Shown: positions 25,760 to 33,368 of the stretch, one piece after another
Layout of the letters: each line of letters begins with the position of its first letter
Numbering within the stretch: the first letter of the stretch is position 1
DNA from: Mycobacterium sp. E740
GTDB lineage: Bacteria; Actinomycetota; Actinomycetes; Mycobacteriales; Mycobacteriaceae
Assembly: GCF_001672895.1 (NCBI RefSeq)
Contig: NZ_LZKP01000008.1
Span: 1 to 47,282 of the forward strand
Direction of reading: 5' to 3'
DNA length: 47,282 nt
Notes under the pieces: model-generated
Database searches by the model: none
Told to the model about the DNA's origin: nothing
The model's input: only the letters and a program-made list of their open reading frames with translations
Program-made: the position numbers and the translations under genes

Positions 25760-26803
25760 CTAGTTCGCCGGCGGCTCGATGTCGGTGCCTCCGTTGGATG
25801 CCGTGGCGCTGTAGCCGTTGTTGCCGTCGCTCAATGAGCCCGCGTAGGCGTTGGTATCAGTGCCGTCGACGCTGTTCGTACCGGTCGCGGTGTTGTTCGT
25901 ATTGCTGCTGCCTCCAGCCCCGGCCGCGGCGGTCATCGTCGCGTCGTTTGCGGTGTTGGTTACAGACGCATTGTTGCCGCTGTTGTTGTCGCCGTTGGTG
26001 CCGGCGTCGGCCACGAGGCCGAAGTCGCCGGTGCTGCCGCTGTTCGTGGCAGTGGCGGTGTTGTTCGTGTTGCCGTTGCCGCTCACGCCGGCCCCGGCCA
26101 GGACAAAGCTGTCGCTGCTGCCCGTATTGGTGGCGGTCGCGACGTTGCCACTGCTGTTGCTGCCCGGATCGCCACCGAACTCCGGTGTCGTGCCGCCGCC
26201 GGCGAAGGCGAAGGTGTTGTCGCCGGTGGCTGTGGCGGTGTTGTTGGTGTTGTTGTCGCCGAAGGATCCCGCGCTCGCCAGGTTGTTGTCGCCGGTGGCG
26301 GTCGCGGTGTTGTTGCTGTTGCCCGTGCCGTCAGCGCCTGCGTAAGCGGCGCTGTTTTCACCTCTGGCGGAGGCGGTGTTGTTGTTGCTGCCGGTGCCGG
26401 AACCCGCGACAGCGGTGCTGTTGTCACCGTTGGCCTTGGCCTTGTTCTTGGCGCCGCCGGCCGCCGTCGCATTGGCACCATCACCGGTGGCGGTGGCGCT
26501 GCTGTTGTTGCCGCTGTCCACGCTCGCTGTAGCGCCGTCGCCTCTGGCCTTGGCTTTTGTGCCGGTGCTGCCTTCCGGGGTGAAGGCGGTCGCGGTGCCG
26601 CTTCGTTTCTTCTCCACACCGTTCTTGGAAACGGCCACGTTCTTGGCTGGCTTGGGCGCCGCCTGCGCGGACTCCCCGGTCGACGAGCTCGTGTCATCGT
26701 GCGGCTTGGCTGCAGCCACCCACGGCGTCGAGGTCAGCCCGACGCCGATGCCCAGCGCGACCGCTAGCGCGCCGACGCGCCCGACGTACTTTGCGTTTGC
26801 CAT
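25760..26803 (-). CDS. Secreted Asn/Thr/Ala/Gly-rich repeat protein, unknown function
   Basis: A 347-residue exported protein of unknown function. Residues 1-32 form a signal peptide (VGRVGALAVALGIGVGL, cleavage near WVAAA). A charged, Lys/Ala-rich linker follows (about 33-100). The rest, about 100-340, is low-complexity repeats built around NNTATATGDN: variants appear as NSNNTATATGDNN, NTNNTATATGDNT, NTNNTATATNSG and NTNNTATGTNS, spaced by 20-35 residues with Gly/Ser/Asp-rich loops. Alternating Thr/Ala and Asn ladders suggest a beta-solenoid. There is no PE, PPE or sorting motif. The start is ATG 26803; a second ATG in the same frame upstream (26851) lies inside a palindrome. Confidence 0.8.
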   Translation of the reverse strand: MANAKYVGRVGALAVALGIGVGLTSTPWVAAAKPHDDTSSSTGESAQAAPKPAKNVAVSKNGVEKKRSGTATAFTPEGSTGTKAKARGDGATASVDSGNNSSATATGDGANATAAGGAKNKAKANGDNSTAVAGSGTGSNNNTASARGENSAAYAGADGTGNSNNTATATGDNNLASAGSFGDNNTNNTATATGDNTFAFAGGGTTPEFGGDPGSNSSGNVATATNTGSSDSFVLAGAGVSGNGNTNNTATATNSGSTGDFGLVADAGTNGDNNSGNNASVTNTANDATMTAAAGAGGSSNTNNTATGTNSVDGTDTNAYAGSLSDGNNGYSATASNGGTDIEPPAN

Positions 26804-26824
26804 GATGATCCCCCTAATGCCCCG

Positions 26825-26861
26825 AATACTGTTTGTCGCGAATGCGGACACAAACAGTATT
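26825..26861. promoter_or_regulatory. 12-bp perfect inverted repeat upstream of the repeat protein gene
   Basis: AATACTGTTTGT (26825-26836) and ACAAACAGTATT (26850-26861) are exact reverse complements with a 13-bp spacer, 22-58 bp upstream of the start codon. It may be an operator or, if transcribed, a hairpin in the 5' untranslated region. Confidence 0.7.
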
Positions 26862-26947
26862 GGCAGCGGCGCAACCCGGGATCAAGGGACTTCCGTCACT
26901 TTTTTGAATTTGCTGCGTCGATCATTCGGTCGTGAGCGCGGCCGGGT

Positions 26948-27805
26948 CTAACCCGCCTCAGTGCCGGCTTCGGCCTTGGCCAGTTCGGCCTTCCACTGGC
27001 GAAACGTCTCCTCCGTGCGGCCTCGACGCCAATATCCGGAAATCGACGACGCCCACTTGGCCGGGACGCCGCGTTCCTTGCGGATGTAGGGCCGCAGGTT
27101 GTGCATAACCGTCTGCGCCTCGCCGTGGATGAAGACCTGCACCTGCCCTGCCAGCCACGGCGTCTCCTTGACCGCGGCGATCAGCGGCGCGTTGTCGCCG
27201 GCCACATCCTCGGGTACCAGGTCGGCCCGGCCGCCGCGGTAGATCCAGCGCACCTCGACGCCGTCGGGCTTCTTCAACGGGACCTCGTCGTCGGGGCCGG
27301 CGACTTCGATCAACACGGTGCCGATCGCGTCGTCGGGCAACGCCTCCAACGCAGCGCTGATCGCCGGTACCGCCGCTTCGTCGCCGGCCATCAAGTGCCA
27401 GTCCGCGGCCGGGTCGGGCGCATACGCGCCGCTGGGCCCCATCAGATAGGCGGGTTGACCGGGAGTCGCGGCGGCCGCCCACGGTCCGGCGACACCGTGC
27501 TCCCCGTGGACCACGAAGTCGATGTAGATCTCGCGGCGCTCGGGATCGACGTGATGCACGGTGTAGGTGCGCACGGTCGGCCGCTGCTCCGGCGGCAGCG
27601 ACGAGAAGCTGTCCAGGGTCAGCGGTTGCGGCAGGCCGGCCACGTCGATGGCCGGGTTCACGATCGCGATCTTCACGTAAGCGTCGGTGAACTCGTTCGG
27701 CGTGAAGGTGTCGAATCCCTCCCCACCGAGCACGAGACGGATGAGATGCGGTGTCAACCGCTCGGTACGCACCACCTCGAAGGTGTGTATCGGACGCCCT
27801 GCCAC
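26948..27805 (-). CDS. viuB: Siderophore-interacting protein (ViuB-like ferric-siderophore reductase)
   Basis: A flavin-dependent ferric-siderophore reductase of the SIP family, 285 residues. The FAD-binding domain has RTYTVHHVDPERREIYIDFVVHG (RxYT with the isoalloxazine-binding pattern) and GVAGPWAAAATPGQ. The NAD(P)H-domain is represented by LMAGDEAAVPAISAALEALP and the C-terminal WASSISGYWRRGRTEE. I set the start at GTG 27805, which has a GGAGG site five bases upstream; the TTG at 27817 gives four more residues. Position matches Rv2895c. It would release iron from mycobactin or an acquired siderophore in the cytoplasm. Confidence 0.92.
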   Translation of the reverse strand: MAGRPIHTFEVVRTERLTPHLIRLVLGGEGFDTFTPNEFTDAYVKIAIVNPAIDVAGLPQPLTLDSFSSLPPEQRPTVRTYTVHHVDPERREIYIDFVVHGEHGVAGPWAAAATPGQPAYLMGPSGAYAPDPAADWHLMAGDEAAVPAISAALEALPDDAIGTVLIEVAGPDDEVPLKKPDGVEVRWIYRGGRADLVPEDVAGDNAPLIAAVKETPWLAGQVQVFIHGEAQTVMHNLRPYIRKERGVPAKWASSISGYWRRGRTEETFRQWKAELAKAEAGTEAG

Positions 27806-27837
27806 GTGATCCTCCAAACTCCTGCCGACCAGATCAT

Positions 27838-27858
27838 TAGTCGGTCTTATCGACTATA
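27838..27858 (-). promoter_or_regulatory. Probable promoter and operator of viuB
   Basis: TAGTCG (27838-27843) and CGACTA (27851-27856) form an inverted repeat with a 7-bp centre. On the minus strand TATAGT (27858-27853) resembles a -10 box and would place the transcription start inside the palindrome, about 40 bp before the GTG. The site does not match the IdeR iron-box consensus, so another regulator is likely. Confidence 0.45.
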
Positions 27859-27883
27859 CGAGCGGATGAGCCTGACCAGGGCG

Positions 27884-28946
27884 CTACGTCGTGCCGCCTT
27901 GCGGCCGGGCCGCCAGCTTCCACCGGCCGTCCCGGCACACCAACAGGCCGCAGAGTTCGAGGCTCGCGAGCGGACCGAGCACCTGACGGGCCGGCAGGCC
28001 GGAGGCCACCGCGATCTCGTCGGCGGTGCGCCACCCGCGGCGCGGAAGCGCGTCGTACACCCGTTTGTCGGCGTCGCTCAACCTGTCGAGTCACCAGGCG
28101 CGCTCCCTCCCGGAGCAGCGCGTGGCATCCGACGGATGCCGACGACGTGACCGGTCCGGGCACCGCGCACACCACGCGCCCGAGCGCGCGCGCCCAGGCC
28201 GCGGTGTTGGCCGCACCACTGCGAGCGCCGGCTTCCACGACCACGGTGGCACCGGCCAGCGATGCGACCAGTCGGTTGCGGGTCAGGAACCGGTGGCGCG
28301 CGGGCCGCACGCCGGGCGGATATTCACTGAGCACCAGACCCCGCTCCGCGACCCGTCGCAGGAGCGACGTATGTCCTGCCGGATACGGGACATCGATGCC
28401 GCCGGCGAGCACCGCGACGGTCAACCCGTCGGCGGCCAGGGCCGAGCGGTGCGCCGCCCCGTCGATCCCGTACGCGCCGCCCGACACCACCGCGACGTCG
28501 CGTCCCGCGAGCCCGGCGACCAGATCGGCCGCGACGAACTCTCCATACGCCGTCGCGGCTCGAGTCCCCACCACGGCCGCCGCCCGGTAGGCGACCTCGT
28601 CGAGCGCCGCGCCCCCGACGACCCACAACGCCATCGGCGGATGGCCTTGCGGTCGCCGGTCGCCGATACCCCTGAACGCGGCGAACGCCAACAGTGGCCA
28701 CTCTTCGTCGTCCGCCGTGACCAGTCGCCCGCCCAGCCGGGCCAGCACAGCGAGATCTTCTGCAGCACAATCGATATCGCGACGCGCCTCGGCGTGCCGA
28801 TCGATTCGCTCTCCTGCTTCGCCGCGTCGCACCCGCTCTGCCGCCTCGACAGCACCGACCTTCGCCGCCAGCGCCGCCAGTTCCGGGCACGGCGGCTCAA
28901 CCACCCGCGACAGATAGGCCCACGCCGAAGTCACTTCGTCGGTCAT
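27884..28946 (-). pseudogene. dprA: DNA-processing protein DprA, frameshifted by an internal deletion
   Basis: DprA binds single-stranded DNA and loads RecA. The N-terminal part (28946 to about 28090) holds the Rossmann-like core: VVGTRAATAYGEFVAADLV, VVSGGAYGIDGAAH, YPAGHTSLLRRVAERGLVLSEYPPG and RFLTRNRLVA. After GCHALLREGARLVT the frame runs into a nonsense Arg-rich tail, which stops at 27837. The usual C-terminal winged-helix domain (LSDADKRVYDALP, ASGLPARQVLGPLASLELCGLL) is intact but in another frame and ends at 27884. About 25-30 linker residues and a non-multiple of 3 bases seem to be missing at about 28088-28092. It could be a real mutation or an assembly error. The ATG overlaps the comM stop (ATGA). 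Confidence 0.8.
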
Positions 28947-30454
28947 CGCACGTTCCCCCCTTGCCGGAAGCTCAGCGCCGCGGTCACGTCCTCGAGGTTC
29001 GGTGACGTCCTGCCTGCCAAGTCAGACAATGACCACGCGACCCGCATCGTTCGGTCCATCCCGCGGACGCTGAGCACACCGCGGTCGAGCGCGACGTGCA
29101 GCGGCTTCATGACCGCCGCGGGCAGCCGGAACCTTCGGCGCAGCAGCGAGCCACTGACTTCGGCGTTGGTGGAGATACCGTGCGGACGCCAGCGCGCGGC
29201 GGCAGCCTCCCGCGCCGCGGCGACCCGGCTGCGCACCGCTGCGGTCGACTCGCCGTCCTGCGCGACGATCGCACCCGCCCGCAGCGAATGCATCTCCACC
29301 CGCAGATCCACCCGGTCGATCAGGGGTCCGGAGAGCTTGCCGAGATAACGGCGCCTGTCGTGTCCGCTGCAGATGCAGTCACCGGGATTGGGCGGCGCGC
29401 ACGGACACGGATTGGCCGCCAGCACCAGTTGGAACCGCGCCGGGTAACACGCGACACCGTCGCGGCGGGCCAGCCGAATCTCCCCGTCCTCCAACGGAGT
29501 TCGCAACGCCTCGAGGACGCTGGTGCCGATCTCCGCGCATTCGTCCAGGAAAAGCACCCCGCGGTGCGCTCGGCTTACCGCTCCGGGGCGCGCCATTCCG
29601 GTACCGCCGCCGACCATCGCCGCAACGCTCGATGTGTGGTGCGGCGCCACGAACGGCGGCCGGGTGATCAGCGGCGTGCTGCCTGACAGCAGGCCGGCCA
29701 CCGAGTGGATCGCTGTCACCTCCAGCGCCTCGCCCTCAAGGAGTTGGGGCAGGAGGCCCGGGAGGCGTTGCGCCAACATGGTTTTGCCCACGCCGGGCGG
29801 ACCGGTCAGCATCAGATGGTGCCCGCCGGCCGCGGCGACCTCGACCGCGTACTTGGCCTGGGTCTGACCGATCACGTCGGCGAGATCGGCCGCGGGCTCC
29901 TGCGGCGACGACGCTGACTCGATCCGCGGTTTGAGTGTGCCCTTGCCCTTGATCCAAGCCTGCAGCTGTCGCAGTGTGCGTACCCCGTACACGTCGATCC
30001 CGTCCACCAGACATGCTTCGGCGAGGTTGTCCATCGGCACGACCACCGCGGGCCATCCCTCGCGCTTTGCCGCCAGCACCGCCGGCAGCACGCCCTTGAC
30101 CGGCCGCACCCGTCCGTCGAGCGCCAGTTCGCCAAGCAGGACCGTCTTTCCGAGCCGCGGCCACTGTTGCTTCTTTTCGGCCGAGAGCACCGACAGGGCC
30201 AGCGCCAGGTCGTACACCGAGCCCATCTTCGGCAGCGTCGCCGGGGAGAGCGCCAGCGTCAGCCGCGTCATCGGCCAGGAGTTGCCGCAGTTGGTGATCG
30301 CCGCACGGACCCGGTCGCGCGACTCCTGCAGGGCCACATCGGCGAGTCCGACGAGGTGAACTCCGGGCAGCCCTGCGGCGATGTCGGCTTCGATCTCGAC
30401 GAGCTGCCCGTCGAGTCCGCGGACCGCCACCGAGTAGGCCCGTCCCAGTGCCAT
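28943..30454 (-). CDS. comM: YifB/ComM family Mg-chelatase-like AAA ATPase
   Basis: A 503-residue hexameric helicase of the ComM/YifB family, which drives branch migration during uptake or recombination of DNA. An N-terminal ChlI-like domain (LPGVHLVGLADVALQESRDRVRAAI) precedes the AAA+ module with Walker A GPPGVGKTMLAQRLPGLLPQ, Walker B GVLFLDECAEI and the Mg-chelatase C-terminal helices (LSGPLIDRVDLRVEMHSL). The ATG at 30454 shares one base with the yraN stop (TGATG), and it is coupled to dprA downstream. Position matches Rv2897c. Confidence 0.95.
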   Translation of the reverse strand: MALGRAYSVAVRGLDGQLVEIEADIAAGLPGVHLVGLADVALQESRDRVRAAITNCGNSWPMTRLTLALSPATLPKMGSVYDLALALSVLSAEKKQQWPRLGKTVLLGELALDGRVRPVKGVLPAVLAAKREGWPAVVVPMDNLAEACLVDGIDVYGVRTLRQLQAWIKGKGTLKPRIESASSPQEPAADLADVIGQTQAKYAVEVAAAGGHHLMLTGPPGVGKTMLAQRLPGLLPQLLEGEALEVTAIHSVAGLLSGSTPLITRPPFVAPHHTSSVAAMVGGGTGMARPGAVSRAHRGVLFLDECAEIGTSVLEALRTPLEDGEIRLARRDGVACYPARFQLVLAANPCPCAPPNPGDCICSGHDRRRYLGKLSGPLIDRVDLRVEMHSLRAGAIVAQDGESTAAVRSRVAAAREAAAARWRPHGISTNAEVSGSLLRRRFRLPAAVMKPLHVALDRGVLSVRGMDRTMRVAWSLSDLAGRTSPNLEDVTAALSFRQGGNVR

Positions 30455-30822
30455 CAACCCACCCCCTGCAGGTGGGTGATCTCAGGCGTGCGCTGCCTGC
30501 CGATCCGCACACCGACCACGTCGATGCGGACCTGCGACCAGGCGGCGTCCTGCGCCGCCAGCCACAGCCCGGTGAGAAGCCGCAGCCGGCGCACTTTCCG
30601 GGGTGTCACGGCCTGTTCGACACCGCCGAACTGATCGCCGGTGCGGGTCTTCACTTCGACGAACACCGCGATTCGGGCCGCGTCGTCGGCGACGACCACA
30701 TCCAGTTCGCCGTACCGGCATCGCCAATTGCGGTCGAGCACTCGCAGGCCGAGCGACCGTAGGTGTTCGACGGCGAGTTCCTCTCCCAAAGCGCCGATCT
30801 CGGCACGGGTCAACGGAGTCAT
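30454..30822 (-). CDS. yraN: UPF0102 / YraN family endonuclease-like protein
   Basis: A 122-residue protein of the YraN family, related to the restriction-endonuclease fold (Holliday-junction resolvase-like). Visible motifs are LGEELAVEHLRSLGLRVLDRNWRCRYGELDVV and FVEVKTRTGDQFGG, which hold the ExD and ExK residues of the catalytic core. Precise function is unproven. It precedes comM and dprA in the usual mycobacterial order (Rv2898c). Confidence 0.93.
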   Translation of the reverse strand: MTPLTRAEIGALGEELAVEHLRSLGLRVLDRNWRCRYGELDVVVADDAARIAVFVEVKTRTGDQFGGVEQAVTPRKVRRLRLLTGLWLAAQDAAWSQVRIDVVGVRIGRQRTPEITHLQGVG

Positions 30823-30959
30823 GGCCTCACCCTGACGGTGCCGGCCGACACCTCACCGCAGTTCGGGTCTCATCAGCGCCAGTTATCCCCAACCGGCGAT
30901 TCATCCCCAATCCGCGCAAATCCGGTTTCCCCCGCGTCAAAAAGCGGGTACTCGCCGGC

Positions 30960-31778
30960 ATGGCCGACAAGTCATTGCAGGGCATCGCCGACCGCGCCAC
31001 CGACAGTGACGCGTTCGAGTACACCGCGCGTGCCGGCTTTGCGATCAGCGGCGTGCTGCATCTTCTCGTCGGCTATCTGATCCTGCGGATCGCGCTGGGC
31101 TCGGGAGGCAACGCCGACCAGTCCGGCGCGTTGGCGACGCTGGCGCAGCAGACGGGTGGCGCGGTGCTGTTGTGGGTCGTCGCCGCGGGGCTGGCGGCGC
31201 TGGGCCTGTGGCGGATCGCGGAAGCGATCCTCGGCTCCAAACCCGGTGAGGGTGCGGGGCCGCACAACGACGACACCCCGGCGTGGAAGCGGGCGAAATC
31301 CCTGGGGCTCGCCGCGGTGAACGTCGCCATCGCGCTCTCCGCCGCGCGTTTCGCCATGGGCAGCGGGCAACAGAGCAGTCAGCAGAACGCCGGCCTCAGC
31401 GGGCAGATGATGGAATCCGGCTGGGGCAAGGCGGTGCTGATCGCGATAGGGCTGGGGCTGATCGCTGTCGGGGGCTACCACGTCTACAAGGGCGTGGCGA
31501 AGAAATTCTTCAAAGACCTGCGCGTCTCCGGCGGCACCGGCGTCGCCGCCGTCGGGATCACCGGCTACGTGGCGAAAGGCCTGGTGCTCGCCGGGGCGGG
31601 CCTGCTCGTCATCGTGGCCACGCTGCAAGCCGATCCCGCCAAGGCAACAGGACTCGACGCGGCCGTCAAGACGCTCGGACAGGCGCCGTTCGGCCGGATT
31701 CTCCTCGTGTTAGCGGCGATCGGAATCGCGGCGTTCGGCGTCTACAACTTCGTGCGCGCCCGCCACGGAAGGATGTGA
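30960..31778 (+). CDS. DUF1206 domain-containing membrane protein
   Basis: A 272-residue protein with six predicted transmembrane helices arranged as three repeated two-helix DUF1206 units. The first unit starts FEYTARAGFAISGVLHLLVGYLILRIALG, the second is VNVAIALSAARFAMGS, and the third VGITGYVAKGLVLAGAGLLV. Function is unknown. I chose the ATG at 30960; the frame upstream overlaps yraN. It converges with the hemophore-like gene; the stop is immediately next to that gene's stop. Confidence 0.85.
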   Translation: MADKSLQGIADRATDSDAFEYTARAGFAISGVLHLLVGYLILRIALGSGGNADQSGALATLAQQTGGAVLLWVVAAGLAALGLWRIAEAILGSKPGEGAGPHNDDTPAWKRAKSLGLAAVNVAIALSAARFAMGSGQQSSQQNAGLSGQMMESGWGKAVLIAIGLGLIAVGGYHVYKGVAKKFFKDLRVSGGTGVAAVGITGYVAKGLVLAGAGLLVIVATLQADPAKATGLDAAVKTLGQAPFGRILLVLAAIGIAAFGVYNFVRARHGRM

Positions 31779-32150
31779 CTATCCGCCCATGGCGTCGAAC
31801 AGTGTCGCGAACTGCCCGGGACTGACCGCAATCCCACACTGATCACGCATGCCCGTCAGCGGACCAACGATCCGCTGCAGGTCGAGGTACTCGTTCGGGT
31901 GAGCCATGAAGTACGCCCGCACCGCACCTTTCGCCTGCTCGGGCGGCTGGCTCGCCGCCGCGGTCAGCACATCGTTGGCGCCAGGATGCGCCTCGAGGTA
32001 TCCGCCGGCTTGCGCGAGCACACCGCTGGCCGTGGTCGCCAGACCGCTCGCGGTGCACGGCGCCGCACCCGCCGTTGGCGCGGCGCACAACGCGCCGACC
32101 ACGCCTACGGTAACCGCGCCGGCCAACACCGCTGCCCTGGATACGTTCAT
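31779..32150 (-). CDS. Hemophore-related protein (Rv0203 family)
   Basis: A 123-residue secreted protein with a signal peptide (AAVLAGAVTVGVVGALCA, cleavage near AGAAP). The mature part has CTASGLATTASGVLAQAGGYLEAHPGAND, VRAYFMAHPNEYLDLQRIVGPL and a second Cys in MRDQCGI, which resembles, from memory, the Rv0203 heme-binding protein. Helical all-alpha fold with two cysteines forming a disulfide is expected. It lies divergent to an iron-box ABC transporter, so heme or iron handling is plausible. Heme binding by this particular copy is not shown by sequence. Confidence 0.75.
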   Translation of the reverse strand: MNVSRAAVLAGAVTVGVVGALCAAPTAGAAPCTASGLATTASGVLAQAGGYLEAHPGANDVLTAAASQPPEQAKGAVRAYFMAHPNEYLDLQRIVGPLTGMRDQCGIAVSPGQFATLFDAMGG

Positions 32151-32287
32151 CCGTCCACCTCCGGTGTCCGCGCCGCGGGCCTCTGCCCCATCCCGGCAAA
32201 CGTACCGCGCTGACGGACCCTGCGCGGGCGTGGCGGCGAATAACGGCCACACGAGACCGGGCGCCAGTGCCGAAAGGGTATGTTCGA

Positions 32288-32306
32288 TTAGGTAAACCTC
32301 AGCTAA
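32288..32306 (+). promoter_or_regulatory. Putative IdeR iron box upstream of the Fbp operon
   Basis: TTAGGTAAACCTCAGCTAA matches 14 of 19 positions of the IdeR/DtxR consensus (TTAGGTTAGGCTAACCTAA as I recall it). It ends 45 bp before the ATG of the substrate-binding protein gene and is in the 201-bp gap to the divergent hemophore-like gene, so iron-loaded IdeR should repress the operon. Confidence 0.65.
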
Positions 32307-32351
32307 AGCTCTTGCGATCTGACCTGCACCGACGGCGAAAGGATCCTGTGA

Positions 32352-33368
32352 ATGCGCGCACGGTGGAGGCGGATCGCTGCGCTGTTGTCGGTCTTCGCCC
32401 TGACGGCCTCCGCCACGGCTTGCTCGGGTTCGCAGGACAGCGACGAGTTGTTGATCTACAACGCCCAGCACGAGTCGCTGACCAAAGAATGGATCGACGC
32501 CTTCACCAAGGAGACCGGTATCAAGGTCACCTACCGCCAGGGGGGCGACACCGAACTCGGCAATCAGCTTGTGGCAGAAGGGAAAGCCTCGCCGGCCGAC
32601 ATCTTCCTGACCGAGAACTCGCCGGCAATGGCTGCCGTCGAGCGTGCCGGTCTCTTCGCCGACCTCGACCCGGAGACCCTCAACCAGGTTCCGCCGCAAT
32701 ACCGGCCGCCGGACGGCAAGTGGACCGGGGTCGCCGCCCGTACCACCGTGTTCGTCTACAACACCGCCAGGCTGCAACCCGACCAACTGCCGAAGTCCCT
32801 GCTCGACCTGCAGCAGCCCCAGTGGAAGGGCCGATGGGGTGCGCCGCCGACCAAGGCCGACTTCCAGGCGATCGTCGCGGCACTGCTCCAGCTCAAGGGC
32901 GAATCCGCGACCGCGCAGTGGCTGTCCGCGATGAAGGCCAACGCCAAGCTGTACAGCGACAACATCGCGACGCTGAAGGCCGTCAACGCCGGCGAGGTCG
33001 ACGGCGGCGTCATCTACCACTACTACTGGTTCCGCGATCAGGCGAAAACCAAAGAGATGAGCGGCAATACAGCGCTGCATTACTTCAAGAACCAAGACCC
33101 CGGCGCCTTCGTCAGCTTGTCCGGCGGCGGGGTGCTCGCCTCCACCGACAAGATGGACGAGGCGCAGCAGTTCATCCGGTTCGTCACCGGCAAGGCCGGA
33201 CAGGAGGTGCTCGAGAACGGCGCCTCGTTCGAGTACCCCGTGGCCAGCGCCGTGCCCGCGAATTCCGCGCTGCCCCCGCTGAACACGCTGCAGGCACCCA
33301 ACGTCAACCCGTCGGAGCTGGATGCACAGAAGGTGACCGACCTCATGACGAAGGCTGGCTTGCTGTAG
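32352..33368 (+). CDS. Fe(III) ABC transporter substrate-binding lipoprotein (FbpA-like)
   Basis: A 338-residue solute-binding lipoprotein. The N-terminus has a signal with a cysteine at residue 24 (ATACSGS). The mature part begins ELLIYNAQHESLTKEWIDAF, typical of the Fe(III)/thiamine/putrescine-binding family, and the tyrosine pair Tyr224-Tyr225 (IYHYYWFRDQ) matches the iron ligands of FbpA-type proteins. ATG at 32352 is preceded by AAAGGA. It is the first gene of the iron-box operon and its stop is directly followed by the permease gene. Ferric iron or ferric-hydroxamate is the likely ligand. Confidence 0.9.
   Translation: MRARWRRIAALLSVFALTASATACSGSQDSDELLIYNAQHESLTKEWIDAFTKETGIKVTYRQGGDTELGNQLVAEGKASPADIFLTENSPAMAAVERAGLFADLDPETLNQVPPQYRPPDGKWTGVAARTTVFVYNTARLQPDQLPKSLLDLQQPQWKGRWGAPPTKADFQAIVAALLQLKGESATAQWLSAMKANAKLYSDNIATLKAVNAGEVDGGVIYHYYWFRDQAKTKEMSGNTALHYFKNQDPGAFVSLSGGGVLASTDKMDEAQQFIRFVTGKAGQEVLENGASFEYPVASAVPANSALPPLNTLQAPNVNPSELDAQKVTDLMTKAGLL

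Noticed and set aside
25851..26532. Repetitive GTTGTTG tract on the plus strand, looked at as a possible CRISPR or satellite array
   Set aside because: Units are unequal in length and differ in sequence, and all are codons of the Asn/Thr-rich protein on the other strand; no regular spacers.
30890..30922. TTATCCCCA and TCATCCCCA, near-matches to DnaA boxes before the DUF1206 gene
   Set aside because: Each differs from the bacterial consensus, only two occur, there is no dnaA/dnaN context, and mycobacterial boxes prefer another first base.
32151..32287. Search for a second iron box facing the hemophore-like gene
   Set aside because: No segment in this interval resembles the 19-bp consensus; the one site found lies closer to the transporter operon.
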